A stretch of DNA of 64,000 bases, taken from contig CAVZNF010000007.1 of NCBI GenBank assembly GCA_963776565.1, forward strand, positions 28,591 to 92,590, in the 5' to 3' direction. Positions 45,231 to 58,549 of the stretch are shown one piece after another; the first letter of the stretch is position 1, and each line of letters starts with the position of its first letter. A program made the position numbers and the translations under genes. Source of the DNA: GMQP-bins7 sp963776565. Lineage in GTDB: Bacteria; Actinomycetota; Thermoleophilia; Gaiellales; Gaiellaceae. The notes under the pieces are model-generated. The model saw nothing but the letters and a program-made list of their open reading frames with translations. It had not been told where the DNA came from and searched no databases.

Positions 45231-45979
45231 CAGATGATGATCGGAACAGTTCCGCCGTCTGCGCTCCAGGCCGCCCCCGTCACGTACGAGGAGCGCTCGG
45301 AGCAGAGGAACACGATCACCGAAGCGATCTCGTCGGCGCGAGCGAGTCGTCCGAGCGGCCTTCCCGCGCCAACCTTCGCGAGGACCTCGTCACGATCTCC
45401 TTGCTGATCCGCAAGACCGCCGTCACCGAGCCATGCGTCCGTCTCGGTCGGCCCGGGCGTGACGGCGTTGCAGCGGATGCCGTCCTTTGCGTACAGGTCG
45501 GCGACGAGACGCGACAGCGACAGGACCGCGGCCTTCGTGACCGAGTAGTGAGGCATGCCGGAGGACGGCCGCTTGCCGGCGGTCGAGGAGACGTTGACGA
45601 TGACACCGCCGCTAGCTCGCAACAGCGGTAGTGCCGCGCGGATCGCGCGGACATAGCTCATGACGTTGAGCTGCCAGTAGGCGTCCCACTCCTCGTCAGC
45701 GACGTCCTCGAACCGCGCCTGCCTCGCGATGCCGACGTTGTTCACGAGCACGTCGAGCCCGCCGAGCGCAGCCGCCGCGTCGCCCACGGCTCGCTCGGGC
45801 TCACCAGGGCGAGCCAGGTCGGCCACGACGTGCGCGTCCTCGCCGACACCGGGCGCGCCCCGTCGTCCGCAGGACACGGCAACGGCGCCCTCGCCGACGA
45901 GCTGGCGCACCACGTCGAGCCCGATCCCTCCGGTCGAGCCGGTGACCAGGCATCTCTTGCCGTCGAGTCCGAGGTCCAC
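45230..45979 (-). CDS. Short-chain dehydrogenase/reductase (SDR)
   Basis: The 249-residue protein is a classical SDR: TGSTGGIG (residues 13-20) binds the cofactor, NNVG at 80-83, catalytic Ser in VNVSSTAG, Tyr145 and Lys149 in HYSVTKAA, and the NAVTPGPTETDAW loop. GTG 45979 is chosen because the conserved fold begins there; an upstream ATG in frame would run into the divergent phosphatase. The C-terminus VTGAAWSADGGTVP is a normal SDR end. It oxidises or reduces an unknown alcohol/ketone with NAD(P). It precedes the MFS gene. Confidence 0.9.
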   Translation of the reverse strand: MDLGLDGKRCLVTGSTGGIGLDVVRQLVGEGAVAVSCGRRGAPGVGEDAHVVADLARPGEPERAVGDAAAALGGLDVLVNNVGIARQARFEDVADEEWDAYWQLNVMSYVRAIRAALPLLRASGGVIVNVSSTAGKRPSSGMPHYSVTKAAVLSLSRLVADLYAKDGIRCNAVTPGPTETDAWLGDGGLADQQGDRDEVLAKVGAGRPLGRLARADEIASVIVFLCSERSSYVTGAAWSADGGTVPIII

Positions 45980-46000
45980 GAGCCGGGCTAGGGTATCGGC

Positions 46001-46586
46001 GTGCCGACGACGCTCGTCCTGGTCAGGCACGGCGAGACCGACTGGAACGCGGAAAGTCGCTTCCAGGGCCACGCGGATCCGCCGCTCAACGAGACGGGAC
46101 GAGCGCAGGCGCGTGCGCTCGCGACCGAGTTACGACGCGAAGCGTTCGCAGCCCTGTACACGAGCCCACTACAGCGTGCAGCCGAGACGGCGGCGATCAT
46201 CGGGTACGAGCTGGGCGCTCGAGCCGAGACCGGACGATGCGTTGAAGGAGGTCGACGTCGGGTCCTGGTCGGGGCTTACGCGCGCGGAGGTCGAGCAGCG
46301 CTATCCGACGGGATTCGCGCGCTGGCTCGAGTTCGGCCACGGCTGGGACGACGGCGAGACGTACGACGAGCTCGGAGCCCGCGTCGTCACGGGCCTCACT
46401 CGGATCGCCGAGCGCCACGACGGAGGCGACGTGCTGGCGATCACGCACGGCGGCCCGATCCGCTCCGCGCTCGCGGTCGCAGAGCGCGTGTCGTTCGACG
46501 AGGCGCGTCGCTCGATCCACGTCATCGGCAACTGCGCGGTCGTGAGACTCGCCGTTCTGGACGGCAAACTCGAGCGAGTAGATTGA
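46001..46586 (+). CDS. Histidine phosphatase family protein (frameshifted)
   Basis: The first frame from GTG 46001 has the phosphohistidine motif LVLVRHGETDWNAESRFQGHADPPLN and YTSPLQRAAETAAII. After a one-base change near 46215 the second frame continues RPDDALKEVDVGSWSGLTRAEVEQRYP, with the second histidine in AITHGGPIRSAL. The whole is about 194 residues, the size of cobC/GpmB-type phosphatases. It hydrolyses phosphomonoesters; the substrate is unknown. It lies 21 bases from the divergent SDR. Before the segment at 46620-47480 was present, it probably headed an operon with the gene now at 47481. Confidence 0.85.
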
Positions 46587-46592
46587 CCGCTT

Positions 46593-46619
46593 CGTGGAGG
46601 ACTACACGAACAAGTACAA
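46593..46619 (+). repeat. Left copy of 27-bp direct repeat
   Basis: The 27 bases starting CGTGGAGGACTACACG are identical to 47480-47506, the first codons of the small gene at 47481. Here they lie seven bases after the phosphatase stop and lead into a frame unlike that gene. The two copies flank about 860 bases of other DNA. Confidence 0.9.
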
Positions 46620-46887
46620 CGTTCGTGTGGTGGTGCGGGATTGCGGCCTCGGTGGGCGTTCATGTCACACCCGTGGCGCACAGGGCAACGATCTAGTTCT
46701 CCAGAGCTAGAAACCGCGACGACTGGTTCACCCGCCCTGACGAGCGGCCTTGCTGCGCTGGCTCGGCGGGTCGCCCACTACCGACCAGGAGCCCAGACCT
46801 GCTGGTCTCTGGGGGTTCCTATGCGAGGGCGCTTCTGATGAGCCGCCCTCGCATATGAACGCTGGATGGGGTGTACTCAGGGACTCT
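46620..46887. other. Non-coding left part of the repeat-flanked segment, with hairpin
   Basis: No convincing gene is seen. A 12-bp hairpin (TATGCGAGGGCG, 46820-46831, with CGCCCTCGCATA, 46844-46855) lies 33 bases past the stop of the minus-strand membrane-protein gene and may end its transcript. Smaller dyads such as TTCTCCAGAGCTAGAA-type sequence near 46697-46712 are weak. Confidence 0.5.
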
Positions 46888-47286
46888 CTAGACGGACTGC
46901 GGGACGCTCTCGTCCCAACGGACGATCAGTGCGTAGAGAACGATGATGTTCAACGTGAGCGTGGTCAGCACCCAGAGCAGGTCGTTCGTGTTGCCGAGGA
47001 AGCCGAGTTGGCCAAACACGTTGATGCTCACCAACACGATCGACGTCCACCGCGCCCAGCTTGCGCCGGCGAGCAGAGCGAGGCCGATACACGCCAAGAG
47101 GATCCCCCAGACCAACATGATCCAGCCCCAGCCGGTGACGTCGACCACTAGGAAGCCCCCGCCCGTGGGGATGTAGTAGTTGTCCCGGACCAGCGCGATC
47201 AGGCCCTCGAAGAAGTTGAGCCCACCCAGAATCACCATCACGATGCCGGCAAACCCGATCCAACCGGCCATGCTCCGTGAATTCAT
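46888..47286 (-). CDS. DUF7144-like four-helix membrane protein
   Basis: The 132-residue protein has four membrane helices (GWIGFAGIVMVILGGLNFF, GWGWIMLVWGILLACIGLAL, WTSIVLVSINVFGQLGFL, VLTTLTLNIIVLYALIV) and the conserved DNYYIPTGGG loop after helix 1. It matches the family of small actinobacterial membrane proteins often labelled DUF7144. ATG 47286 follows GGGAGG at the right spacing; earlier in-frame ATGs lack this. The function is unknown. It is the only gene in the repeat-flanked segment and faces against the neighbouring plus-strand genes. Confidence 0.85.
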   Translation of the reverse strand: MNSRSMAGWIGFAGIVMVILGGLNFFEGLIALVRDNYYIPTGGGFLVVDVTGWGWIMLVWGILLACIGLALLAGASWARWTSIVLVSINVFGQLGFLGNTNDLLWVLTTLTLNIIVLYALIVRWDESVPQSV

Positions 47287-47479
47287 CGCTGCCTCCCGTG
47301 AGTTGAGCCGATGCGAAGTGGCATCGATCATGACGCGATTTCGCCGAGAGGCAGCCGCATCCTTGTTGTTCATGGGGCGAAAACAAGGCGATTGTCGCGA
47401 GCTCGGCCGCGGGCGGAGTTGGCGACCGACCCAGCAAGGGCGACCACGGAGCCATGCGGCATTTGGTTACCCTCCGCGC

Positions 47480-47506
47480 CGTGGAGGACTACACGAACAA
47501 GTACAA
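47480..47506 (+). repeat. Right copy of 27-bp direct repeat
   Basis: Identical to 46593-46619. This copy contains the GTG start and first eight codons (VEDYTNKY) of an intact small gene, so it is the functional copy. Confidence 0.9.
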
Positions 47507-47726
47507 GGGCGAGCAGGTCGAGGTGGCGCTCTTCGGCGGCGAGTACCAGGAAGGTGTCCTCACGGCGTACTGCTCGTTCGAGGACGTCCCGCACGTGGAG
47601 CTGAACGGCCACATCCTCATCCCGCTGCAGAACGTCGCGTCGCTGCACTGCTCGAGCCGGTGCGACGCACCCGAGCCCGACTGGCCGCCGCGCGGGTTCA
47701 TCGAGGACGACACCGGAGAGTCGTAA
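47481..47726 (+). CDS. Small hypothetical protein
   Basis: The 81-residue protein (VEDYTNKYKGEQVEVALFGGEYQEGVLTAYCSFEDVPHVEL) looks like a small Sm-like or SH3-like beta barrel with an acidic tail (FIEDDTGES). GTG 47481 is supported by the repeat copy, which begins with the same codon; an ATG at 47454 is an alternative. The M48 protease gene starts three bases after its stop, so they are co-transcribed. No function is known to me. Confidence 0.7.
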   Translation: MEDYTNKYKGEQVEVALFGGEYQEGVLTAYCSFEDVPHVELNGHILIPLQNVASLHCSSRCDAPEPDWPPRGFIEDDTGES

Positions 47727-47729
47727 GCC

Positions 47730-48587
47730 GTGGCGCGAGCGGTCGCGCTGAACCTCTTCAAGGCGGCCGGACTGGTGGCGTTGCTCGCGGCGCTGTTCGG
47801 TGGACTCGGCTGGCTCATCGGCGGTCTCACGCCGGCGCTCCTGTTCGCGTTCTGCTCGCTTCTCGCCGCCACCGGCGTGTACCGGTTCGGCGATCGCGCG
47901 CTCCTCGGCATGCTCGGCGCCCGGCCGTTCGCGCTGGCCGAGGATCCCGTCCTACGTTCCGGCGCGGACAAGATCGCGGCCAAGCTCGGCGTGCGACCCC
48001 CTCAGCTGTACCTCATCGACGACGGATTCCCTCGACTCTTCGCGGTGGGCCGCGGTCCCTCGAGCTCGGCGCTGGCCGTCTCGCTCGGCGCACTCCGGGC
48101 GCTGCGCCGCGAAGAGCTCGAGGCGGCGATAGCGCACGAGCTTGCGCATGTCCGCCGCAGAGACGTGCTCGTGCAGACCTTTGTGGTCCTGTTTGCGACG
48201 ACGCTCGTCGAGATGAGCCGGATCGGGGGGTGGTTCTCGCGGTTCCTGCTCTACGTGTTCGCGCCGATCGGCGCCGCGTTCGTCCACATCCTGCTGTCGC
48301 CGAAGCGCGAGCTACACGCCGACGCGCTTGCCGCGACCACGACCGGGACTGCCCACGACCTCGCCGACGCTCTGCTGCGCCTCGACCGCGCGGCCGAGCT
48401 CGTCGAGTTCGCCGCGTCACCGACGACGGAGCCGCTCTACCCGATCGATCCGTTCGAGGCCGACGGAGTCGCACGCATGTTCAAGACGCACCCACCGCTC
48501 GACGATCGCGTACGGCGTCTGCGCGAGCTCGGAGCCGGCTCGAATGGCCGGGTCCCCGATTCGTCACTCTCGAAGCTCGCCGGGTAG
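47730..48587 (+). CDS. M48 family zinc metallopeptidase (HtpX-like)
   Basis: The 285-residue protein has two N-terminal membrane helices (LFKAAGLVALLAALFGGLGWL, ALLFAFCSLLAATGVYRF), the zinc site HELAH at 136-140 with third ligand Glu194 in SPKRELHADALA, and two more helices between (about 150-190). This is the topology of HtpX, a membrane protease that clears misfolded membrane proteins. The C-terminal MFKTHPPLDDRVRRLREL is the usual M48B ending. GTG 47730 follows the small gene by three bases. The end overlaps the convergent acetyltransferase by 24 bases. Confidence 0.92.
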   Translation: MARAVALNLFKAAGLVALLAALFGGLGWLIGGLTPALLFAFCSLLAATGVYRFGDRALLGMLGARPFALAEDPVLRSGADKIAAKLGVRPPQLYLIDDGFPRLFAVGRGPSSSALAVSLGALRALRREELEAAIAHELAHVRRRDVLVQTFVVLFATTLVEMSRIGGWFSRFLLYVFAPIGAAFVHILLSPKRELHADALAATTTGTAHDLADALLRLDRAAELVEFAASPTTEPLYPIDPFEADGVARMFKTHPPLDDRVRRLRELGAGSNGRVPDSSLSKLAG

Positions 48588-49084
48588 CAGCGAGAACATC
48601 ACCGAGTCGCGAATCCGACCGTCCGGATGTCGCAGGTGAGAGCGAAGGACGCCCTCTCTGCGGAACCCGACCTTCTCGGCCACACGTTGCGACGCGACGT
48701 TGTCGGGATCGGTGACGAGATCGAGCCGTTGAAGCTCGAGCTCGTCGAGGGCGAATCGTGAGAGCAGACGCAGGGCACGCGTGCACGTGCCCTGCCCGCG
48801 TGCGTGCGCCGCGACCCAGTATCCGATCGTGCCGCGGTAACCCGTGATCGTCGACCGTGAGCCCGATGCCGCCCACCACAGCGCCTCGGACCGTCATCGC
48901 GAGAGCTCTGCTCGTCCGGCGCGATCTCACCTCGGATGAACGCCAGCGCATCCGCCGCCGAATACGGAGACGGAATCGTCGGGATCCACCGCGCCACATC
49001 TGGGTCGTTACAACCGGCGACGATGGCATCGACATCGTCCTCCGTCCACGGACGAAGCACGAGATCGCCGTCGCGAAGCTCCAT
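48564..49084 (-). CDS. GNAT (RimJ/RimL-like) N-acetyltransferase (frameshifted)
   Basis: Three frame pieces give about 173 residues. They are ATG 49084 with LRDGDLVLRPWTEDDVDAIVAGCNDPDVARWIP; then MTVRGAVVGGIGLTVDD; then ARGQGTCTRALRLLSRFALDEL and FRREGVLRSHLRHPDGRIRDSVMFSLL to TGA 48566. Shifts fall near 48900 and 48845. The R-G-Q-G-T acetyl-CoA loop and the D-N-x-A-S-x-R pattern mark the RimJ/RimL group, which acetylates N-termini of ribosomal proteins or small molecules. The target is unknown. It ends inside the protease gene on the opposite strand. Confidence 0.8.
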
Positions 49085-49165
49085 AGCGAGCAGTCTAGGA
49101 ACGAAGCCGAAGCTCTGAGTGCATGGCATGCGGCCGCGACAGCGGACGCCTTCAGGGATCCTCGC

Positions 49166-49198
49166 GGTCGGAAACCCGCGACTAGCGGGTTTCCGACC
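49166..49198 (-). terminator. Terminator hairpin of the rRNA operon
   Basis: GGTCGGAAACCCGC pairs perfectly (14 bp) with GCGGGTTTCCGACC around the loop GACTA, 12 bases past the end of 5S rRNA. It has the position and strength expected for rRNA termination, although no T-run follows. Confidence 0.75.
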
Positions 49199-49210
49199 TG
49201 CGGATAAAGA

Positions 49211-49326
<116 letters not shown>

Positions 49327-49435
49327 ATTGTCGAGGTCGTGCTGCACTCAGCGTCTCCCGCCGTACGCTCGCGGGAGGCGGCGATGAGCATCGCGCACCC
49401 TCAAAACTCCATAGCAACATTCAACGTGTTCAAAA

Positions 49436-52418
<2,983 letters not shown>

Positions 52419-52674
52419 CGAAAGAACACGTTTTACTGCTGCTATGGAGTTTTCAAGGTGCGCGTGAGCTCGGTCGCCCACGAGAAGAACCGCCGCATGT
52501 GGCGGGTCTCTCAAAACTCAACAGCGTGACCTGGCTCGAGAGCCAGGGTCGAGGTCGACGTTATTCCAGGCGAGCCGGAGTGACCGGACGGCCCTGCGAT
52601 TGCTGGCAATGCCACGAGCACAGCCCATCGACGGTTCCGACGCCTACCGGAGTAAGAGCTCCGGTATTCCCTAG
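52419..52674 (-). other. 16S-23S internal spacer without tRNA; RNase III processing arms
   Basis: The 256-base spacer holds no tRNA-Ile or tRNA-Ala. It contains the 3' arm of the 16S stem (52505-52529, pairing with leader 54371-54395) and the 5' arm of the 23S stem (52441-52464). Each is a near-perfect 24-25 bp duplex in the transcript. Confidence 0.8.
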
Positions 52675-54222
<1,548 letters not shown>

Positions 54223-54596
54223 GAGACTTTTTTGCCGCTGCCCGAAGGCGGAGGCAAGTCTGATCCATTCGAGCTCGAAAGCTCGATTCGTCTTCCAAAG
54301 GAAAAGAAGACGGGTTCATTTCCCCTCGCCGGCCACAGACAAGCTGAGCCCGACGAGAGGTCTCGACGTTTCACGCTGTTGAGTTTTCAAAGACCACGCC
54401 GCTCTGCGGCAACAAAAAACCTCTGACTCGCACCAGAGGCCTTCGGGGACGAAACAGACAAGAGTCGTATCTGCTCGCTCGAAGGCTTTCTCCTTGTCGA
54501 GTTACAGGCTTCCTGCACCCTCCTCGCGGAAGGCCGAGGGATGGTAGCACAGGAGATTCTTGTGTCAACCAAGCCGTTCCCGGCCCACGAAGCCCC
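54223..54596 (-). promoter_or_regulatory. rRNA promoter and leader with terminator-like hairpin
   Basis: On the minus strand a promoter TTGACA (54568-54563), 16-base spacer, TACCAT (54546-54541) lies just after tyrS. About 100 bases into the leader a hairpin CCTCTG/CAGAGG followed by six Ts (54439-54414) looks like an intrinsic terminator. Next comes GTCTTTGAAAACTCAAC (around 54395-54378), which resembles actinobacterial boxA and also forms the 5' arm of the 16S processing stem. The terminator may end tyrS messages while antitermination lets rRNA through. Confidence 0.6.
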
Positions 54597-55736
54597 TCAG
54601 TCCGTCAGCCGGACAAAGCGCCGCTTGCCCGCCTGGACGAGTGCGCCGAGGAGCTCCGCTCGGGGGAGATCGAGGGCGTCGACCACACGGTCTTCGACCT
54701 TGACCCCACCCTGCGCGACGAGACGACGGACGTCGCTCGTCGACAGCCCGAACGCTTCCGACAGCACGGCCGGAAGGTGCACTGGGTCGCCGGGTGGCAA
54801 CCGATGCTCGGGCACCTCATCCGGAGCGCGACCCTCGCGGACGACGCGTGTGAAGTGAGCCTCAGCCTCGCGTGCGGCCTCCTCTCCGTGCGAGCGGGCC
54901 ACGATCCAGCGTGCGAGAGCGAGCTTCGCCTCGAGCGGATCGCCGGGCGGGACCGGCTCCTGCACGACGAGGCGATACCACTCCTCGAGCAGGTCGTCGG
55001 AGATGCGCATCGTCCGCCCGAACTGCTCCTCCGGGGCCGCCGTCAGCGGGATGTTGTTGCCGACGGACGAGCTCATCTTCTCGCCGTCCCACGACACGAG
55101 GAGCGGAGTGGTCAGCACGACCTGCGGCTCGAGGCCGTAGGCCTGCATGACCTCACGCCCGGCGAGCAGGTTGTAGAGCTGGTCGGTGCCACCCAGCTCG
55201 ACGTCTGCCTCGACGGCGACGGAGTCGTATGCCTGCATCAGCGGATACAGGAGCTCCGACACGGAGATCGGCTGGCCGGCGCCGTAGCGTCCGGCGAAGT
55301 CGTCGCGCTCGAGCATCTGCGCGACCGTCATCATCCGCGTCAGCCGGATGACGTCGGCGAAGCTCAGACCGGCGAGCCACTCGCTGTTGCGCCGCACCTC
55401 CGTCTGCTCCGCAACGAGGATCTGGAGCGCCTGCTCGAGATACGTCTCGGCGTTCGCGTCGATCTCCTCGTCCGACAGGATCGGGCGCTCGGTCGACCGT
55501 CCGGAGGGGTCGCCGATCCGGGTCGTGTAGTCGCCGACGATGAGGACGCCGACGTGCCCCTCGTCCTGAAAGGCACGCATGCGCTGCAGCGGGATGCCGC
55601 GTCCGACGTGGATGTCGGGCGAGGTCACGTCGATGCCGAGCTTTACGCGGAGCGGTCGGCCGAGCGCCAGCTTTGCCTCGAGCGCGCCTGCGGGCAGGAC
55701 GTGCACGGCATTGCGCGTGAGCTCGGCGATGCCCAT
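54597..55736 (-). CDS. tyrS: Tyrosyl-tRNA synthetase
   Basis: The 379-residue class I synthetase has the HIGH-type motif as DIHVGRG (43-47), YTTRIGDPSGRS, the tyrosine pocket QPISVSELLYPLMQAYD, ELGGTDQLYNLLAGRE, and KMSSS at 220-224. It ends with an S4 RNA-binding domain (about 320-379, STSDVRRLVAQGGVKVEDRVV). The HVGR version and the overall length match the TyrZ-type bacterial branch. It charges tRNA-Tyr. ATG 55736 is four bases after the hydroxyacid oxidase gene; the rRNA promoter starts just past its stop. Confidence 0.95.
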   Translation of the reverse strand: MGIAELTRNAVHVLPAGALEAKLALGRPLRVKLGIDVTSPDIHVGRGIPLQRMRAFQDEGHVGVLIVGDYTTRIGDPSGRSTERPILSDEEIDANAETYLEQALQILVAEQTEVRRNSEWLAGLSFADVIRLTRMMTVAQMLERDDFAGRYGAGQPISVSELLYPLMQAYDSVAVEADVELGGTDQLYNLLAGREVMQAYGLEPQVVLTTPLLVSWDGEKMSSSVGNNIPLTAAPEEQFGRTMRISDDLLEEWYRLVVQEPVPPGDPLEAKLALARWIVARSHGEEAAREAEAHFTRVVREGRAPDEVPEHRLPPGDPVHLPAVLSEAFGLSTSDVRRLVAQGGVKVEDRVVDALDLPRAELLGALVQAGKRRFVRLTD

Positions 55737-55740
55737 GACG

Positions 55741-56842
55741 CTACGCCGGCTTCACGTGCGCGGCGGTCACCTCGGACGGCGAGCGGCAGCCGAGCAGCGC
55801 CAGCGCGTTCTCCGTCTCCTCGCGCAGGATCTCGAGCACCTGCTCGACGCCCTTCGAGCCGCCGAACGCGAGCCCGTAGAGCGACCGGACGGCCGACGAG
55901 CACGGCGCGTGCGCCGAGCGCGAGCGCCATCACGACGTCCGTACCGCGTCGCACGCCGCCGTCGAGATACACCTCCGCGCGATCGCCGACCGCGTCGACC
56001 ACCTCGGGCAGAGCATCGAGCGATGCGATCGCACCGTCGAGCTGTCGACCGCCGTGATTCGAGACGACGACGCCCGCAGCTCCATGCTCGCACGCGAGGA
56101 TCGCGTCCTCCGCAGTGACGAGGCCCTTCACGAGCACGGGCACCTTCCAACGCTCACGAAGCTCGGTCACGTAGTCCCACTCCAGCCCCGACTCGAGGAG
56201 ATCCTGCGAGTGGTGACCATCGGGCTCGCCGCCGCGTGCTCGCGCGGCCACGATCGCCGGCACGTCGTCTTCGGGAGCTTCGAATCCGGTCCGCGCTTCG
56301 CGGTGCCGGATGCCGTAGACGGGGAGGTCGGCCGTCAGCACGAGCGCGGTGAACCCGGCCTCGAGCGCCTGCTCGATCACCTCGTCACTGACGCCCCGGT
56401 CGCGAAAAACATAGATCTGGAGCCAGCGCGGCGCACCCGGGGCGGCCTCTGCGATCTCGGCAGGCGTCGCGGTGGCAACGGTCGAGACGCACATGAGCGT
56501 CCCGGCGGCGCCCGCGCCGCGCGCCATCGCGAGCTCGCCTTCCTCGTGCGCGATCTGCTGGAAAGCCATGGGCGCCACGAGAGCCGGCATCGAGACCGGC
56601 GTCCCGAGCACAGTCGTCTCCGTCGAGACCGACGACACGTCGACGAGAACTCTGGGCCGGAAGCGACTACGCGAGAACGCCTCGCGGTTCCAGCGGAGGG
56701 TCCGTTCGTCGCCGGCGCCGCCGACCATGTAGCTCCAGGCCTCGGGCGTGACGGCCTGCTCGGCCATCCGCTCTGCGTCGTCGACCGTGAGTAGTTGCTC
56801 CACGGCCGCGGAGCCTATCGCCTCGATAGCAGCGGATTTCAC
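55741..56842 (-). CDS. FMN-dependent 2-hydroxyacid oxidase/dehydrogenase (frameshifted)
   Basis: The protein (about 366 residues) is an alpha-hydroxy-acid-oxidising TIM barrel: AWSYMVGGAGDERTLRWNREAF, PALVAPMAFQQIAHEEGE, VPVLVKGLVTAEDAILA with the FMN lysine, the catalytic-His motif VVSNHGGRQLDG, and YLDGGVRRGTDVVMALALGARAVLVGRP. A one-base shift near 55900 moves the end to another frame, LAFGGSKGVEQVLEILREETENALALLG, stopping at TAG 55741. It belongs with lactate 2-monooxygenase/glycolate oxidase relatives; the substrate side chain pocket cannot be judged. The start could be ATG 56842 or a later GTG (about 56803). Confidence 0.85.
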
Positions 56843-56876
56843 GACTGCGTAAGAGAGCTCGGCCTAGGCTTCGCTC

Positions 56877-58521
56877 GTGCTCGTCCTCCTCGTGGTCGCA
56901 TTTCTCGCAGGAGTCATCACGGCGATCTCGCCGTGCGTTCTCCCGGTGCTCCCGATCCTCCTCGCCGGCAGCGCGACCAGTACCGACCGGCGGCGGCCGT
57001 ACGCCATCGTCGCCGGTCTGGTCGTGTCGTTCACGGCGTTCACGCTCGCAGGCGCTGCGCTGCTCAGCGCCCTCGGGCTGCCGGAGGACCTGCTGCGCAC
57101 GATCGCGATCGTCGCGCTCCTCATCCTGGCCGCGAGCCTCCTGTCTCAACGTGTCGCCTGGCTGCTCGAGCGTCCTTTCCTCTTCCTCACCCGTCGGCGC
57201 GTCGGCCAAGACTCGAACGGCTTCCTCGTCGGACTGAGTGTGGGCCTCGTGTTCGTACCCTGTGCAGGCCCCGTGCTCGCGGCGGTGACGGCGTTGGCCG
57301 CGAGCGGCGAAGTCACATTCCGGATCGTCCTCGTCACAGGTGCGTACGCGATTGGCGCGGCGATGCCGATGCTCGCCATCGCGATCGGCGGTCAGCGGCT
57401 CGGGTCGGGGATGAAGGTCGTGCGCACGCATGCGGGCGCAGCCCGAAAGGCAGCCGGGGTCGTGGTCGGCATCACGGCGATAGCAATCGCGCTCGGAGCC
57501 GATCAGCGCTTCACGACCGCAGTTCCCGGCTACACGGCGTCGCTCCAGAATCGGATCGAGGGCAGCTCGACGGCTCGGGCCGAGATCGAGAAGCTGAACG
57601 GGTCGGGCGGCATCGGCCCCGCTACGGCACAGGGCGGCGAACCTCGAGCCCCGGACTTCAAGGGAATCAAGCTCTGGATCAACACGCCCGAAGGGGCTCC
57701 CCTCTCGCTCGCCAAGCTCAAAGGGAAGGTCGTGCTCGTCGACTTCTGGACGTACTCCTGCATCAACTGCCTGCGCACGCTTCCGCACCTCAAAGCCTGG
57801 GATCGCGCGTACCGCAAGGCCGGGCTCACGATCGTCGGCGTCCACAGTCCCGAGTTCTCGTTCGAACGCGTTCCGGACAACGTGCGTTCAGCCGTGCGGC
57901 GCCTGGGCGTGCGGTATCCGGTCGCACTCGACAACGACTTCGCGACGTGGCGCGCCTACTCCAACGACTACTGGCCTGCGGAGTACCTCATCGACAAGTC
58001 AGGGCACGTTCGTCACGAGCACTACGGCGAGGGCTCGTACGGCGAGACGGAGAGCGCGATCCGACGGTTGCTCGGCGAGAAGGCGCTCGTCGCGCGCACG
58101 TCCGTCGCCGACGCCACGCCGAGCCAGATCACGACGCCCGAGTCGTATCTCGGCTATGCGCGCCTCGACCGGTTCGCGAACGGCGCCGTCGCCTTCGACG
58201 CGGAAGCCGACTACCGGTTCCCCGAGCGCCTCGCGCAGGACCAGCTCGCCTATGCCGGGCGCTGGACGGTCGAGCCTTCGCGCATCGTCGCCGGCGCGAA
58301 CGCGCGGCTACGGCTTCGGTTCCAGGCGAGCAACATCTACCTCGTCCTTGCCGGATCGGGTCAGGTGCGCTCCTTCGTCGACGGACGCGAGGCGAGGACG
58401 ATTGCCGTCTCTGGGACGCCGCGGCTCTACACGATCGCGCGCTTTCCAACCGACGAAGCGTGGACTGCTCGAGCTGCGCTTCTCGCCCGGCGTCGAGGGC
58501 TACGCCTTCACCTTCGGCTAG
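56877..58521 (+). CDS. DipZ-like protein: CcdA membrane domain, thioredoxin domain and C-terminal beta domain (frameshifted)
   Basis: About 547 residues. Residues 1-205 form a CcdA-type six-helix domain with the redox cysteines C20 (ISPCVLPVLP) and C129 (FVPCAGPVL). Residues 255-395 form an extracytoplasmic thioredoxin-like domain with CINC (C295/C298 in YSCINCLRTLP). Then a beta domain of about 140 residues ends, after a one-base shift near 58465, with LELRFSPGVEGYAFTFG. This is the layout of mycobacterial DipZ, which carries electrons from cytoplasmic thioredoxin across the membrane. It likely keeps secreted proteins or cytochrome c apoproteins reduced. GTG 56877 is 34 bases from the divergent oxidase gene. 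Confidence 0.88.
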
Positions 58522-58549
58522 ACGGACACAACGAGGCTCAAAGGTCTTC

